NCBI RefSeq assembly: GCF_900114675.1
Contig: NZ_FOZM01000001.1
Coordinates: 1,736,001-1,800,000 of the forward strand
From: Yoonia litorea
GTDB taxonomy: Bacteria; Pseudomonadota; Alphaproteobacteria; Rhodobacterales; Rhodobacteraceae
DNA length: 64,000 nucleotides
Reading direction: 5' to 3'
In this document: positions 17,431 through 26,900 of the stretch, one piece after another
How the letters are laid out: every line of letters starts with the position of its first letter
Position numbering within the stretch: position 1 is the first letter of the stretch
Made by a program: the position numbers and the translations under genes
The notes under the pieces: generated by a model
What the model was told of the DNA's origin: nothing
The model's database searches: none
What the model saw: the letters and a program-made list of their open reading frames with translations, nothing else

Positions 17431-18150
17431 GTGCTTGGGCTAGATGAAATCGGAATGACGACAGCAGATGTCTTGGTGCTGCTTGCCGCAGGCATGTTTG
17501 TCCTCGGCTACCTGCTTATCAATCAGGTCTATCTGCGTCTCATGCTGTTGATCGGGACGATACTCTATATCTGGTACTATGCTGTTGTTGATGATGCGCC
17601 GCTCTGGTCTGCGATCTTCGCAAGTGCGGCTACCGGCACTGCCAATCTTGTCGGACTGCTGAACCTCCTTTATCGAAGTTCGCGGTTTGCGATTCCCAGA
17701 AAATATCGCGACATTTATAGCCGGTTTTCGGTTTTGCCTCCGGGTGATTTTCGCAATCTGATGGCGCTGGCAAAACGCGTCAGGCGCCCTGCCGGGCATC
17801 TCCTGACGACCAAAGGGCAACGCCCCGAAAACCTATATTTCATCATTGAAGGTCAGATAGAGTTGGAAAAATTTGGCAAAAAGTTCCACCTGCCTGACGG
17901 CATATTCGTGGGAGAAGTCGCCTATCTGAAGAACACCGGGGCATCAGCGACAGTCGTGCTGCACAGGGAGAGTGAGGTTCTGGAATGGGATACTATTGCC
18001 TTGCGGAAAAAGTGCAGACGGCATCCTCGCTTCCGCCTTGCGCTAGATGCGCTGCTGTCACTCGATCTGGTCGAAAAAGTAGCGCGCGCAGGACCACCAG
18101 ATGACGTATCTCAGGCGTCTGTTGCCGGCTCCACATCTATGCGGGATTGA
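17431..18150 (+). CDS. Membrane-anchored cyclic-nucleotide-binding-like protein (Popeye-like architecture)
   Basis: 239 residues. Three hydrophobic segments lie at about 10-30, 34-52 and 57-80, followed by a short linker and a cNMP-binding beta-roll with ENLYFIIEGQIELEK and DGIFVGEVAYLKN. Three membrane helices plus such a domain resembles the Popeye family. In the phosphate-binding cassette the Glu is kept (GE) but the usual Arg is missing (GASATVV), so cNMP affinity is uncertain, as in Popeye proteins. The start may be GTG 17431 or ATG 17455. It converges with a second membrane cNMP-binding protein and lies near a class III cyclase. Confidence 0.7.
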   Translation: MLGLDEIGMTTADVLVLLAAGMFVLGYLLINQVYLRLMLLIGTILYIWYYAVVDDAPLWSAIFASAATGTANLVGLLNLLYRSSRFAIPRKYRDIYSRFSVLPPGDFRNLMALAKRVRRPAGHLLTTKGQRPENLYFIIEGQIELEKFGKKFHLPDGIFVGEVAYLKNTGASATVVLHRESEVLEWDTIALRKKCRRHPRFRLALDALLSLDLVEKVARAGPPDDVSQASVAGSTSMRD

Positions 18151-18471
18151 GCAACCAGCAAGTGATCTTGTCATTGCTGCTGATCGCACAAAGAGCTTTG
18201 ATGGGCGGTCTCATTTCCTGCAATCAATAGCTGCCGGCCATCAAATTTCCATAGCGCTGGGGACAAGTGACGAGCAGAGACGGTTTCTTCGCGCCAAGCG
18301 CGGCTGGTTTTCAGGTAGGATCGCTTGCTGCCAGGGTCATTCATCAGGATGCAATGGCTTTAGGTTGGAGCTGCGCAAAGACTGAATGGTGTTACAATCA
18401 CAAGCGCGCCATCCAGCAGGTTCAAAGCTGCGAAGCTCCAATTCACTCCCGCCACATGGCGCCTGCCCTCT
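18151..18471. other. Gene-free gap between two convergent cNMP-binding protein genes
   Basis: 321 bp between convergent genes. I found no reading frame with a start signal and codon use like its neighbours, and no strong terminator hairpin. Confidence 0.5.
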
Positions 18472-19104
18472 TTATTCTGCTTTGACGACGAAGCCTTCAT
18501 AGGCAGCGCGACGTGCGGGATCCGACGTAATTAGGCGTGATGCGATCAATGCAATGACGTAATGACCGAATTCGGGATGCTGACGATAGAGACCCATAAA
18601 GGTCTTGCCGTCGACTGCAGCAATGGTGCAGTCGCTGGCGCAGACAGCAGATGTCGTGCGTTCCGCTGCGTTGGTAAAATAGGCCATCTCACCAAACAAG
18701 CTTGGGCCCTCAAGGCGCACGTTGACCTCAGGCAGGCTGATTGCACCAGTTTCAAGCAGGTAAACCTTGTCCGGCTTATCCCCTTGGCTGAAAATTGTAT
18801 CGCCTTTCTTATAGGCCTTTGTCTTCAGGAAAGGCGTCAGAACATCAAGAGGCTGCTTGCCGGAACGCACCTCCTTCATGCGTCTCATCCCGCGCTGAAT
18901 CTCGTAGAGCCGAAATGCATTCAACGGGAAAAGGCCGAGATGCAAAACAAGCATGGGATAAACCGGGACCAAGGCTCCGTATGTCATAAAAGCGAGATTG
19001 GCAGCCAATGCGATAATCCGCAGAGGAAGCATATTTCGCATTGAATATGCCGTGAATGTCAACAGCGTGCCGAGCCAGCCTGCGATTTCGACATATGCCA
19101 TCAT
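18472..19104 (-). CDS. Membrane-anchored cyclic-nucleotide-binding protein
   Basis: 210 residues. The N-terminus has about three hydrophobic segments (VEIAGWLGTLLTFTAYSM, RIIALAANLAFMTYGALV and PMLVLHLGLFPLNAF), then a cNMP-binding domain with KGDTIFSQGDKPDKVYLLE and the cassette FGEMAYFTNAAERTTSA. Here both the Glu and the Arg of the cAMP phosphate-binding cassette are present, so it probably binds cAMP or cGMP. No DNA-binding domain follows, so it is not a CRP-like factor. It lies 136 bp downstream of the large cyclase on the same strand, suggesting it reads the cyclase product at the membrane. Confidence 0.8.
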   Translation of the reverse strand: MMAYVEIAGWLGTLLTFTAYSMRNMLPLRIIALAANLAFMTYGALVPVYPMLVLHLGLFPLNAFRLYEIQRGMRRMKEVRSGKQPLDVLTPFLKTKAYKKGDTIFSQGDKPDKVYLLETGAISLPEVNVRLEGPSLFGEMAYFTNAAERTTSAVCASDCTIAAVDGKTFMGLYRQHPEFGHYVIALIASRLITSDPARRAAYEGFVVKAE

Positions 19105-19240
19105 TTATTCCTCTAGGACGCAGGAATTTCCGAGCGGTGGATGTCAGTTTGACGTACCAGTCGCGCCTCTACAGGTCCGCGACGTTGGTCAACTGTTACC
19201 GATCCGCATTTTGTCTGCCGCTCCCGCCTAATCAAAAGGG

Positions 19241-22200
19241 TCATAACTTTGCCAGAAGTTCGCGTGTCTGCGTTTCATGAAACTTCGCCCCACACCGACT
19301 GAAAATTTCGACTGCCCTTTGCAGCCTTTCCCGCGCTTGCGGCTTGCGCCGTTCAGCTTTGTCTATGAGGCCTTGAAAGACCAACAATCGCGCGAATTGA
19401 AAACCGTCCGTGTACCCCATCTTTTGATCCAGGTGCGAAATGATCTCTTTCACCATCGCGATCGCGCCGAAGCGTAGCCGCATTCCAAACACCAAATTAG
19501 ACAAGGACATGCGCGGCGGCTTCACAGTCGGCGGTAAAAGGCCACGGATCGTCAACAACAACTCTGCCTTCTTGAGCCAGTACTGAGCCAAAAGACCGCG
19601 ATCGAGACCATTTTCCATGACAACTTCGAGCTTTTCCAGCCGGTGCCATCCCTCGCGTAGCCGCCCCGACAAAATGTGGAGGCCGGCTGAATACCAACCA
19701 AGAAGAACAGCCACGGCAAACTCCGATGAGTTCATTAGGCTTTCGTAAGTTGCTTCCAACTCTTCATTGGTCGTTTCTGGCGCCCCTATCGCGATTTTTG
19801 TCCCCCGCAAGAACACATTTGCGGTGAAATGATCCAAGGTGCCAGGTATCGAATATTTCAGGCTTTCCTGACAATCGGACATTGTATCGTCGTGATGCTC
19901 CAGCATGGCGTGGACCGAAGCGCGGGTCCAATAGCCATAGGCATAGGCGTGCCTGTCGTCATGGCTTTCGCCGTATTGCAGCATCTCGTTGGCCGTTGCC
20001 ATGGCCTTGGGGACATTACCTGTGCGCCTAAAGCATGAAGTCATGACGTAGAGCCGCTCAAGGGCCAGATGTGGGTCTTTCCCCGAGTTTGCGTAACTTT
20101 CGGTTTCGGCAAAAAGCTGCTGAATTTCAGCAAAATCACCAAGAAAACTTTCGTTCAGTAAGTGCATCTTGGCGATCTTTGCGCGTGCCGCGCTATCATC
20201 ATCGCCAATCTCGTCCGCGATTTTCAGGGCAGCCTCGGCCGTTTCGAGTGCATCGTCCCATTGCAACAATTCGCTTTGTGCTTTCGCTTTCAGGGTCAGT
20301 AGATGCGACAGTGCAGCCTTATCCGATTGTTCTTGCAGGGCAGCCAGAAATTGCTCCGAGACATCAATCACCGTTTCGTACTTGCCGGAAATGTCCAGAA
20401 CCTTGCAATAACTTACAATAAAGTCGGCAAGTATATGATCAGGAACACGAAAGCTGCTTTCCGCGATCATCTCTCTGATCCGCTCAAAAACCGCCCATGC
20501 TTCGTCCAGAGCATAAACGCGCCAGTGCGATCTTGCGACTGTCAGGTAGAAGCCAATTGCTTCTTCCGGCTTGCCTGCAAGATCAAGGTGGCGAGCAAGC
20601 GCGGGGGCAAGATCGTCGCGCCTTGCAACTTGAGTAGACTGGATAACGTTGGCGGCGTCAGCATGAAACGCCGGTAGATCCATATCGGGAATGCTCGCGA
20701 CGATTGCGTCCCTGATAAGGACATGCGCGAAACGCCAGTGGAGCGTTCCAGGCGCCCTTTCGACCAACCCGTTTTCGATGGCCCCCTCAGCTATTTGGTC
20801 TGCTTTTTCATCAGTGCCCGCAAACCAGACCAAATGGTCCCGACGGATCAGACGACCGACTACTGCCAATTGCTTTAACAGGTGTTTATCTTCCGGCGAA
20901 AGCCTGTCGAAACGCGTGAAAATCAGATTCTGAATTGAGCCGATAGAGGTTTCACTCAGCGTCCCTGCCCCACTTTCTTTGTGAGCGGTCTTAAGGTGGC
21001 GCATGATCTCCTCGGCAAAAAGAGGATTACCTTCGCAGCGACGGGTCAGAAGCTGGATTATCGCTTCATCATTCGCGAGATCCGGTAAGGCCGACCGTAC
21101 CAACTGGGTAACCTCTCCACTGGAAAGCGGTTCGAGGGAGATGGCCGCTTGCGCGGGTGCATCCAAATCATCGGTAGTGCGACTGGTAACAAGAAGCCGG
21201 GACCCAGCCGGAGCGCGCTGCAACGCCTGCGTCAAAACTTGACGGCTGATTGCGTCAAGCCAATGGGTGTCCTCAATCACCAGTCGCAAGTCCGGGCGCG
21301 CCAACAATGAGACCAGGATTGTTACAAGCTGTTCGCGCAGGGCGTCGGCAGAATAACCGTCCGTATTATTGTTGTGCGACGCGACACCCATCAGCAAATC
21401 CACCAACGCATCGCGCGGTGTCGCGCCGGACACGAGGTTTTGCCGAATCCATTCGGTCAGTTGATCGCGATTCTTCGCAGTCGTTTGCCCGGCCGCATCC
21501 CTGATCAAGGATACGACAGGTCGCAGCACGGCCGATTGATCTTCGCTTGCGGTATAGGCGAAAACGACTGACGGCCCGCCTTCAAGTTGATCAGCGACGT
21601 GGCGGACAAGGCGCGATTTCCCCATACCGGCGGGCCCAGAGACACACATCAACGTTGCTGTAGGTGCGTCATCAAGCAACCACTCCCGCAATGCTGCAAC
21701 CTGATTATCACGGCCAACGAAAGCCGTCTTTGAACGCGCCATGCGCCCGCCAAGCGACGTCTGATCCTTGACCAAGGCCCCAACGCTAAAGAGCTGATTT
21801 TTTCCTTCAAATCCCTTGAGCGAGACTTGTTGCGCGAAATCGGTCGCCACAAAGCCTTCAAGTTCGGCCCTGACAGCTTCTGAACACAGAATCTGACCGG
21901 GGGCAGCAGCTGCTTGAATGCGGGCCGTCAGATTAACAGCGCTGCCAAGAGCATTCAGGCTTTCTTCTCCTGTAATGCCCATCTGCGCGACAAGCACTTC
22001 CCCGCCAGCCAATCCGATACGGATCTGAGGCTCAACACCATGACTCTTCAGGTATGCCGGCGCCGCCTCGCGCACCAGCGCCATGGCAGCCTGCGCGGCG
22101 CGGGCCGCTTGAATGGACGACTGTTCCATAGCGACTGGCGCACCAAATATCGCGAAGGTATTGTCACCTGCAAAGCTGATATTACGCCCGCCGTATTCCG

Positions 22201-22393
22201 TCACCACCGATGCAATCCGCGTCAGCAGATCCTTCACCAGCATGAACGTCTTTTCAGGCCCGAGTTTCTCGGTCAACTCAGTTGAGCCGACAATATCGGC
22301 CATAAACGTCGTCACCCAACGCTTCTCACCTGTAACGCTCTGGTTCAACGCTTCACTCTCAATAATCAATTGCTCCTGACTTTTGCGACGCAA
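19241..22393 (-). CDS. Class III nucleotidyl cyclase - AAA ATPase - TPR signalling protein
   Basis: 1050 residues. Residues about 25-200 are a class III cyclase with metal-binding Asp33 (ADIVGSTEL) and Asp77 (AGDNTFAIF) and transition-state Asn154 and Arg158 (VNLTAR). The base-selecting positions look non-canonical: Ser73 replaces the usual Lys and Asn147 the usual Asp/Thr. From about 235 an AAA/STAND ATPase follows, with Walker A VSGPAGMGKSRLV and Walker B LRLVIEDTHWLD. Residues about 600-1050 are helical TPR-type repeats. Cyclase-ATPase-TPR fusions are known in mycobacteria and rhizobia. The start is taken as TTG 22393; no better ATG precedes the cyclase motif. The product could be cAMP or cGMP. 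Confidence 0.88.
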   Translation of the reverse strand: MRRKSQEQLIIESEALNQSVTGEKRWVTTFMADIVGSTELTEKLGPEKTFMLVKDLLTRIASVVTEYGGRNISFAGDNTFAIFGAPVAMEQSSIQAARAAQAAMALVREAAPAYLKSHGVEPQIRIGLAGGEVLVAQMGITGEESLNALGSAVNLTARIQAAAAPGQILCSEAVRAELEGFVATDFAQQVSLKGFEGKNQLFSVGALVKDQTSLGGRMARSKTAFVGRDNQVAALREWLLDDAPTATLMCVSGPAGMGKSRLVRHVADQLEGGPSVVFAYTASEDQSAVLRPVVSLIRDAAGQTTAKNRDQLTEWIRQNLVSGATPRDALVDLLMGVASHNNNTDGYSADALREQLVTILVSLLARPDLRLVIEDTHWLDAISRQVLTQALQRAPAGSRLLVTSRTTDDLDAPAQAAISLEPLSSGEVTQLVRSALPDLANDEAIIQLLTRRCEGNPLFAEEIMRHLKTAHKESGAGTLSETSIGSIQNLIFTRFDRLSPEDKHLLKQLAVVGRLIRRDHLVWFAGTDEKADQIAEGAIENGLVERAPGTLHWRFAHVLIRDAIVASIPDMDLPAFHADAANVIQSTQVARRDDLAPALARHLDLAGKPEEAIGFYLTVARSHWRVYALDEAWAVFERIREMIAESSFRVPDHILADFIVSYCKVLDISGKYETVIDVSEQFLAALQEQSDKAALSHLLTLKAKAQSELLQWDDALETAEAALKIADEIGDDDSAARAKIAKMHLLNESFLGDFAEIQQLFAETESYANSGKDPHLALERLYVMTSCFRRTGNVPKAMATANEMLQYGESHDDRHAYAYGYWTRASVHAMLEHHDDTMSDCQESLKYSIPGTLDHFTANVFLRGTKIAIGAPETTNEELEATYESLMNSSEFAVAVLLGWYSAGLHILSGRLREGWHRLEKLEVVMENGLDRGLLAQYWLKKAELLLTIRGLLPPTVKPPRMSLSNLVFGMRLRFGAIAMVKEIISHLDQKMGYTDGFQFARLLVFQGLIDKAERRKPQARERLQRAVEIFSRCGAKFHETQTRELLAKL

Positions 22394-22510
22394 GCCTATG
22401 ACGAGACGTGGTTATTCCGCATCACAGCGGCCATCTTGACTGATATAAACTCCAAAGTTGCCCTAAGGGAAGCTTCTGACTAAGGTCAACCGTGAGTTTA
22501 GGATGGACCA

Positions 22511-23968
22511 TTGCCTCATTATACGATTGTAGTGTCTGACTTTCATGCAGGTGCAAGCAATAGCCTGATCACGGAGTTGGCTGAAGACTACTCACCACGC
22601 ACGGGTGAGATCAGCGAAACGGCAGCTACTTTCGCAGTTGCATTGAATCAGACACTGGCCAACTTCCCAGAAGGATCACGTTTCGATCTCATACTTCTTG
22701 GCGACATGCTGGATTTTTCACTTGCCCGCCCTGATGTCAGCAGCAACGTGTTGGCCTGTTTTCTGGACAAACTCGACTTTGTGAAGAAAGCAGATCGTGC
22801 CGTTTATGTGCCGGGCAACCACGACCATGCACTCTGGACCGCCGAAAGGTTCGGTGCGCTTGCCGGACACGGCACGGATCCCGGTACCGCCGAATTCTGG
22901 AGCCACATCACCCCGATGGCGGGAAGCGAGGCATACCTCGGGCATAGCACCATCATGGGTGCCGTCCTTGCTCAGGCCGGGTTTGGGGGACAGGCGCTGA
23001 CCGCATACCCCAACTATGTGATGGGACGCTCTTCGAAGTCAGGCACGGAAAAGATGATTGCGTTTCATCACGGCCATTTCATCGAGGACGCCTACAGGGC
23101 GATGACAAACCTGCTGGAGGCATTGACCGGTGAACCAGCACCGCCATTGACCGTCGAACTCCTTGAGGGACAAAACGGCGCGTGGATTGATTTTGCTTGG
23201 TCCACTTTGGGCGACTTGGGCGCAATCGGGACAGACGGTGCTTTAGCACAAAGGTTCCTTGAGACAGGTGGCGCCGCGCATGCGTTTCAGTCCTATCTTG
23301 CCAGGCTGATGGCGCAAGCCGTCAGAACGCGTTTGCCAATCCCGTCATTTGATTTGATGGACAAGGCAATTGATTACGGTGCGGCCGGCCTTGTTGATTA
23401 CACCGTCGGCGCATTTTCACAGCTTGAGCGTTTTTCTTATCAGGAAGTCCTGTCGCGGGCGTCCATTGAAGGGTTGAAGGACTACATCGGCGGTCCGCTC
23501 AGGCAACAAATGATTGATGATTTTGGTGAGGAGGCGCTGCCGAGGGAGTTAAGCTTTGTCTTCGGTCACACACACAAACCTTTCGCAGACCAGATTGTCG
23601 TGGATGCGTTCAAGCGCCCAGTGACGGTTTACAATAGCGGCGGGTGGGTTATGGACACCGTCCTGCGACACACGGTTGAAGGTGCCAGCATCGTGGTCAT
23701 TGACGACGACCTACATACGGCGGCGCTTCAACTCTACCGTTTGACGGGCTCAACGGTCGCACCGCCCGAAGTTCAGTCAGCCGACCCCATACCGGATGCT
23801 GACAATCCCATGTATTCCACGCTGGATACGGCGCGCGCTGGTGCACAAGCCGCTTGGGCAAAATTCACAGAGTCCGTTGATCGTACGCTGGCACAGCGGC
23901 AGGACATGTATCTGGCCAATGGCCGTACCGCGGAATTGAAACTTCAAAGACAGGGCAAACTGCCATGA
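22511..23968 (+). CDS. Calcineurin-like metallophosphoesterase
   Basis: 485 residues with all dinuclear-metal motifs of the superfamily: VSDFHAG (D-x-H), LLGDMLDF (GD), YVPGNHDHAL (GNHD), AFHHGHFIED and FGHTHKPF (GHxH). Family members hydrolyse phosphomono- or diesters, including cyclic nucleotides; the substrate here is not known. The start is TTG at 22511 with AGGA upstream; the nearby ATG at 22503 is out of frame. It is divergent from the cyclase gene and overlaps the GMC-hydrolase gene by ATGA, so it forms an operon with the latter. Confidence 0.88.
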   Translation: MPHYTIVVSDFHAGASNSLITELAEDYSPRTGEISETAATFAVALNQTLANFPEGSRFDLILLGDMLDFSLARPDVSSNVLACFLDKLDFVKKADRAVYVPGNHDHALWTAERFGALAGHGTDPGTAEFWSHITPMAGSEAYLGHSTIMGAVLAQAGFGGQALTAYPNYVMGRSSKSGTEKMIAFHHGHFIEDAYRAMTNLLEALTGEPAPPLTVELLEGQNGAWIDFAWSTLGDLGAIGTDGALAQRFLETGGAAHAFQSYLARLMAQAVRTRLPIPSFDLMDKAIDYGAAGLVDYTVGAFSQLERFSYQEVLSRASIEGLKDYIGGPLRQQMIDDFGEEALPRELSFVFGHTHKPFADQIVVDAFKRPVTVYNSGGWVMDTVLRHTVEGASIVVIDDDLHTAALQLYRLTGSTVAPPEVQSADPIPDADNPMYSTLDTARAGAQAAWAKFTESVDRTLAQRQDMYLANGRTAELKLQRQGKLP

Positions 23969-26900
23969 GCGTCACGATGGACCGGATTTCGCACGCTTTT
24001 GGCAAGGTGCTGAAAGATCCACCGAAAGGGTGGGATCTGGACGACATCCAGGACGCTATCGTCATCGGTTCGGGCTATGGCGGTGCAATTTCGGCATCAC
24101 GGCTTGTGGAAATGGGGCTGACTCCGATGTTGCTGGAACGCGGTCGCGAGATCCTGCCAGGCGAATATCCGACAAATCTTGAAGAGGCGCGTCGGGAAAC
24201 ACAGCTGACACTGCGCCAACGCGGCAGGATAACCACAAACAACGGTCTGATGGATGTGCGCGTGAACGATGACATGCATGTTGTCGTCGGTTGCGGACTT
24301 GGAGGGACTTCGCTTTTGAATGCGAATGTTGCTTTGAGGGCGGACCCGGCTGTTTTTCAACAGACAGATGCGGATGGGCAGCTCCTCTGGCCCAGAAAGT
24401 TCAGCAAGGGCGATTTTCTGGGCGAAGCATACGATGAAGCCGAAAAAGGGCTGGGCACAACAAAAATTCCCAAAGATGTCACTTTGCCCAAGATGGAGGC
24501 CCTGAACGTTGCCGCAAAGGCGCTTGGCCGCAAGCTCAAGCGTGCACCGATCAACGTCACATTCGAAGAGGGCGCAAACTTCTTCGGGAACTATCAGGCC
24601 GCTTGTACGATGTGCGGCGACTGCTGTTCAGGCTGCAACTTCGGAGCCAAGAACACCACGCTGATGAACTACCTACCCCACGCCCAAGCAAACGGAGCAC
24701 GCATCGTCACAGAGGCGGTGGTCCATTGGGTTTCGGTGGATGACGGACTTTGGACCGTGCATGTTGCACCTTGGGGAGATGACCACATCACGGAAATTCG
24801 GACAAAGCTGCTTGTCATTGCGGCGGGCACGCTTGGGTCGACCGAGTTGTTGCAGCGCTCTGCCCTAAAGGGGCTACCGCTTTCCGCCGCAAACCTTGGA
24901 CGCGGCTTTTCTGGTAACGGCGACATTCTGGGTTTTGGTTTTGATGCCAACTACACCCATAAAACCGGCACCAACGCAAAAGCGAAACCGATCTATTCGG
25001 TCGGTGCCGGCGCCCACCAGAAAGACCTGATTGGCAGCGGCGGGAATGGTGATCTGGCGAAGTTCAAGCCAGGGCCCTGTATCACCGGATACATCGAGAT
25101 TGATCAGGGCGACCCCATCAATGGCCTTGTGATTGAGGATGGCGTCGCACCCGGCCCGCTTTCAACGGTCTATCCGCCCCTTTTCTTCCTGCAGGATGCG
25201 ACCACCGCCGACCTTATGGCCTTCCCCGACGCGGCGAGGCGTCTTCCAAGCCTGGCTGAACTCGGGACAGGTGTGCAAAATCACCTAGGCGCGGATGCGC
25301 TGACCTATGAAGGCGCGGTTTCACAGACGCAGTCCTATCTTGTGATGTCACACGACGACGGCAGTGGGTGGCTGCGTCACGACACTGACCTCGATATCGT
25401 CTATGTTGACTGGCCGGGCGTAGGACAGCGGTTTCCCTATCCACGCGACAACGAAATTCTAGAGAAGGCAGCTTCTGCAATCTGGGGCAACTACCTGTCA
25501 AATCCGGTCTGGTCAGGGCAGTTCGGCTGGAATCTGGTGACAGTCCATCCTGTCGGGGGATGCCGGATGGCTGACTCGGCCGCGGACGGTGTGGTTGATG
25601 GGGAGTGCCGTCTTTACAATGGCACCAAGGATCACGTCTACGAAAATGCCTTGGTTTGTGACGGGTCGGTGATCCCGACCTCGCTGGGCTTAAACCCGCT
25701 GCTGACGATTTCAGCCGTCACGATACAGGCCATGGACGCATTGAAGGAACGTCGTGGCTTTGGCGAAAAACGCGACCTCAAATACGCGGAAAGCTCTTAT
25801 CCTGCCTCAGGTGCACCGTCGAAACCCGAAGATGATCCGTTCGCTGCGATGATCGCACAACTGATTTCGGCAAAAGCGGCAATCGAACGTGCCATCATAG
25901 GAATGGGTGTTGATCCCGAAAAAGTGCGTGAGTTCATTAAGACACAGGCCAACGCCTTTATCGACAGCTCAAACATGAACTTGTGGCAAAAAGGGATGGC
26001 CGAGACTGCCATTGACGGCGCGATTCAAAACGCCGACCTGGTAAAAGATGTCCCCGGCGCCTGTCGCACTCTGCTGGACTACATCCAGTCGCTGCTTGAC
26101 GCGCTTGGGACAGAAGGAAGCGCAAGCGACCAGACCCGCGCCACACGGGCGCTTGAGGCACTGCGGAAAATCATCGGCAACGTCTCGGCCGGTGCTTCAT
26201 TTGACGAACAAATGCGGGGCTCGGTGGCGCCGGTCATCCACAAGAATCAGACAATCGGTGACCGCTATGCCGTAGGTCGACGGCAGGGTGAGGCAGATGG
26301 CACCTGGATCGAGGCACAGCTTCACGTCGCGACACCCAATGCGGCGGATATGATCGATGATAAGAACAAGCAGTTTGCGGCAAAGCTTTCGGGTAAAATC
26401 GCCATTACCGGCGATGCGCCAATTGCCGGGACCCACAAAGTTGCCAATGGCACATTTAACTTGCTCAAGAACGACGCAAAAGCCGTTGAGTTGTGGGAAA
26501 TGGACTATCAGTGCGACCTGACCGACACGCTGAAATTTGAAGGCCGGAAAACACTGCAAAAGCGCCCCGGCAGCCACTGGTGGACGGATCTGACCCATTT
26601 GTTCACAACGATCACGGATACTTCACAGAATCCACCCGTCGTTTACGAGGGACGTATCGACCTGAACCTTCAGGACTTTCTGACCGAACCGGGCAGTGTA
26701 GAGACACCGTTCAAAGCAGACCCCAATGAAGGCGCCCAAGAACTTGGCATGCAGTTAGCAGACGCGCTGAGCAGTCATGATTTCAGCAAACTGGTCGCAG
26801 ACCAGAAATGGCTCAGTGGGCTTTTCCACTACGTCTTGGCCAACTATGGCAATGGTCCCGACGGGAAACCTCTGGCCGCGGTTTCGGCTTTGGGCCTAAT

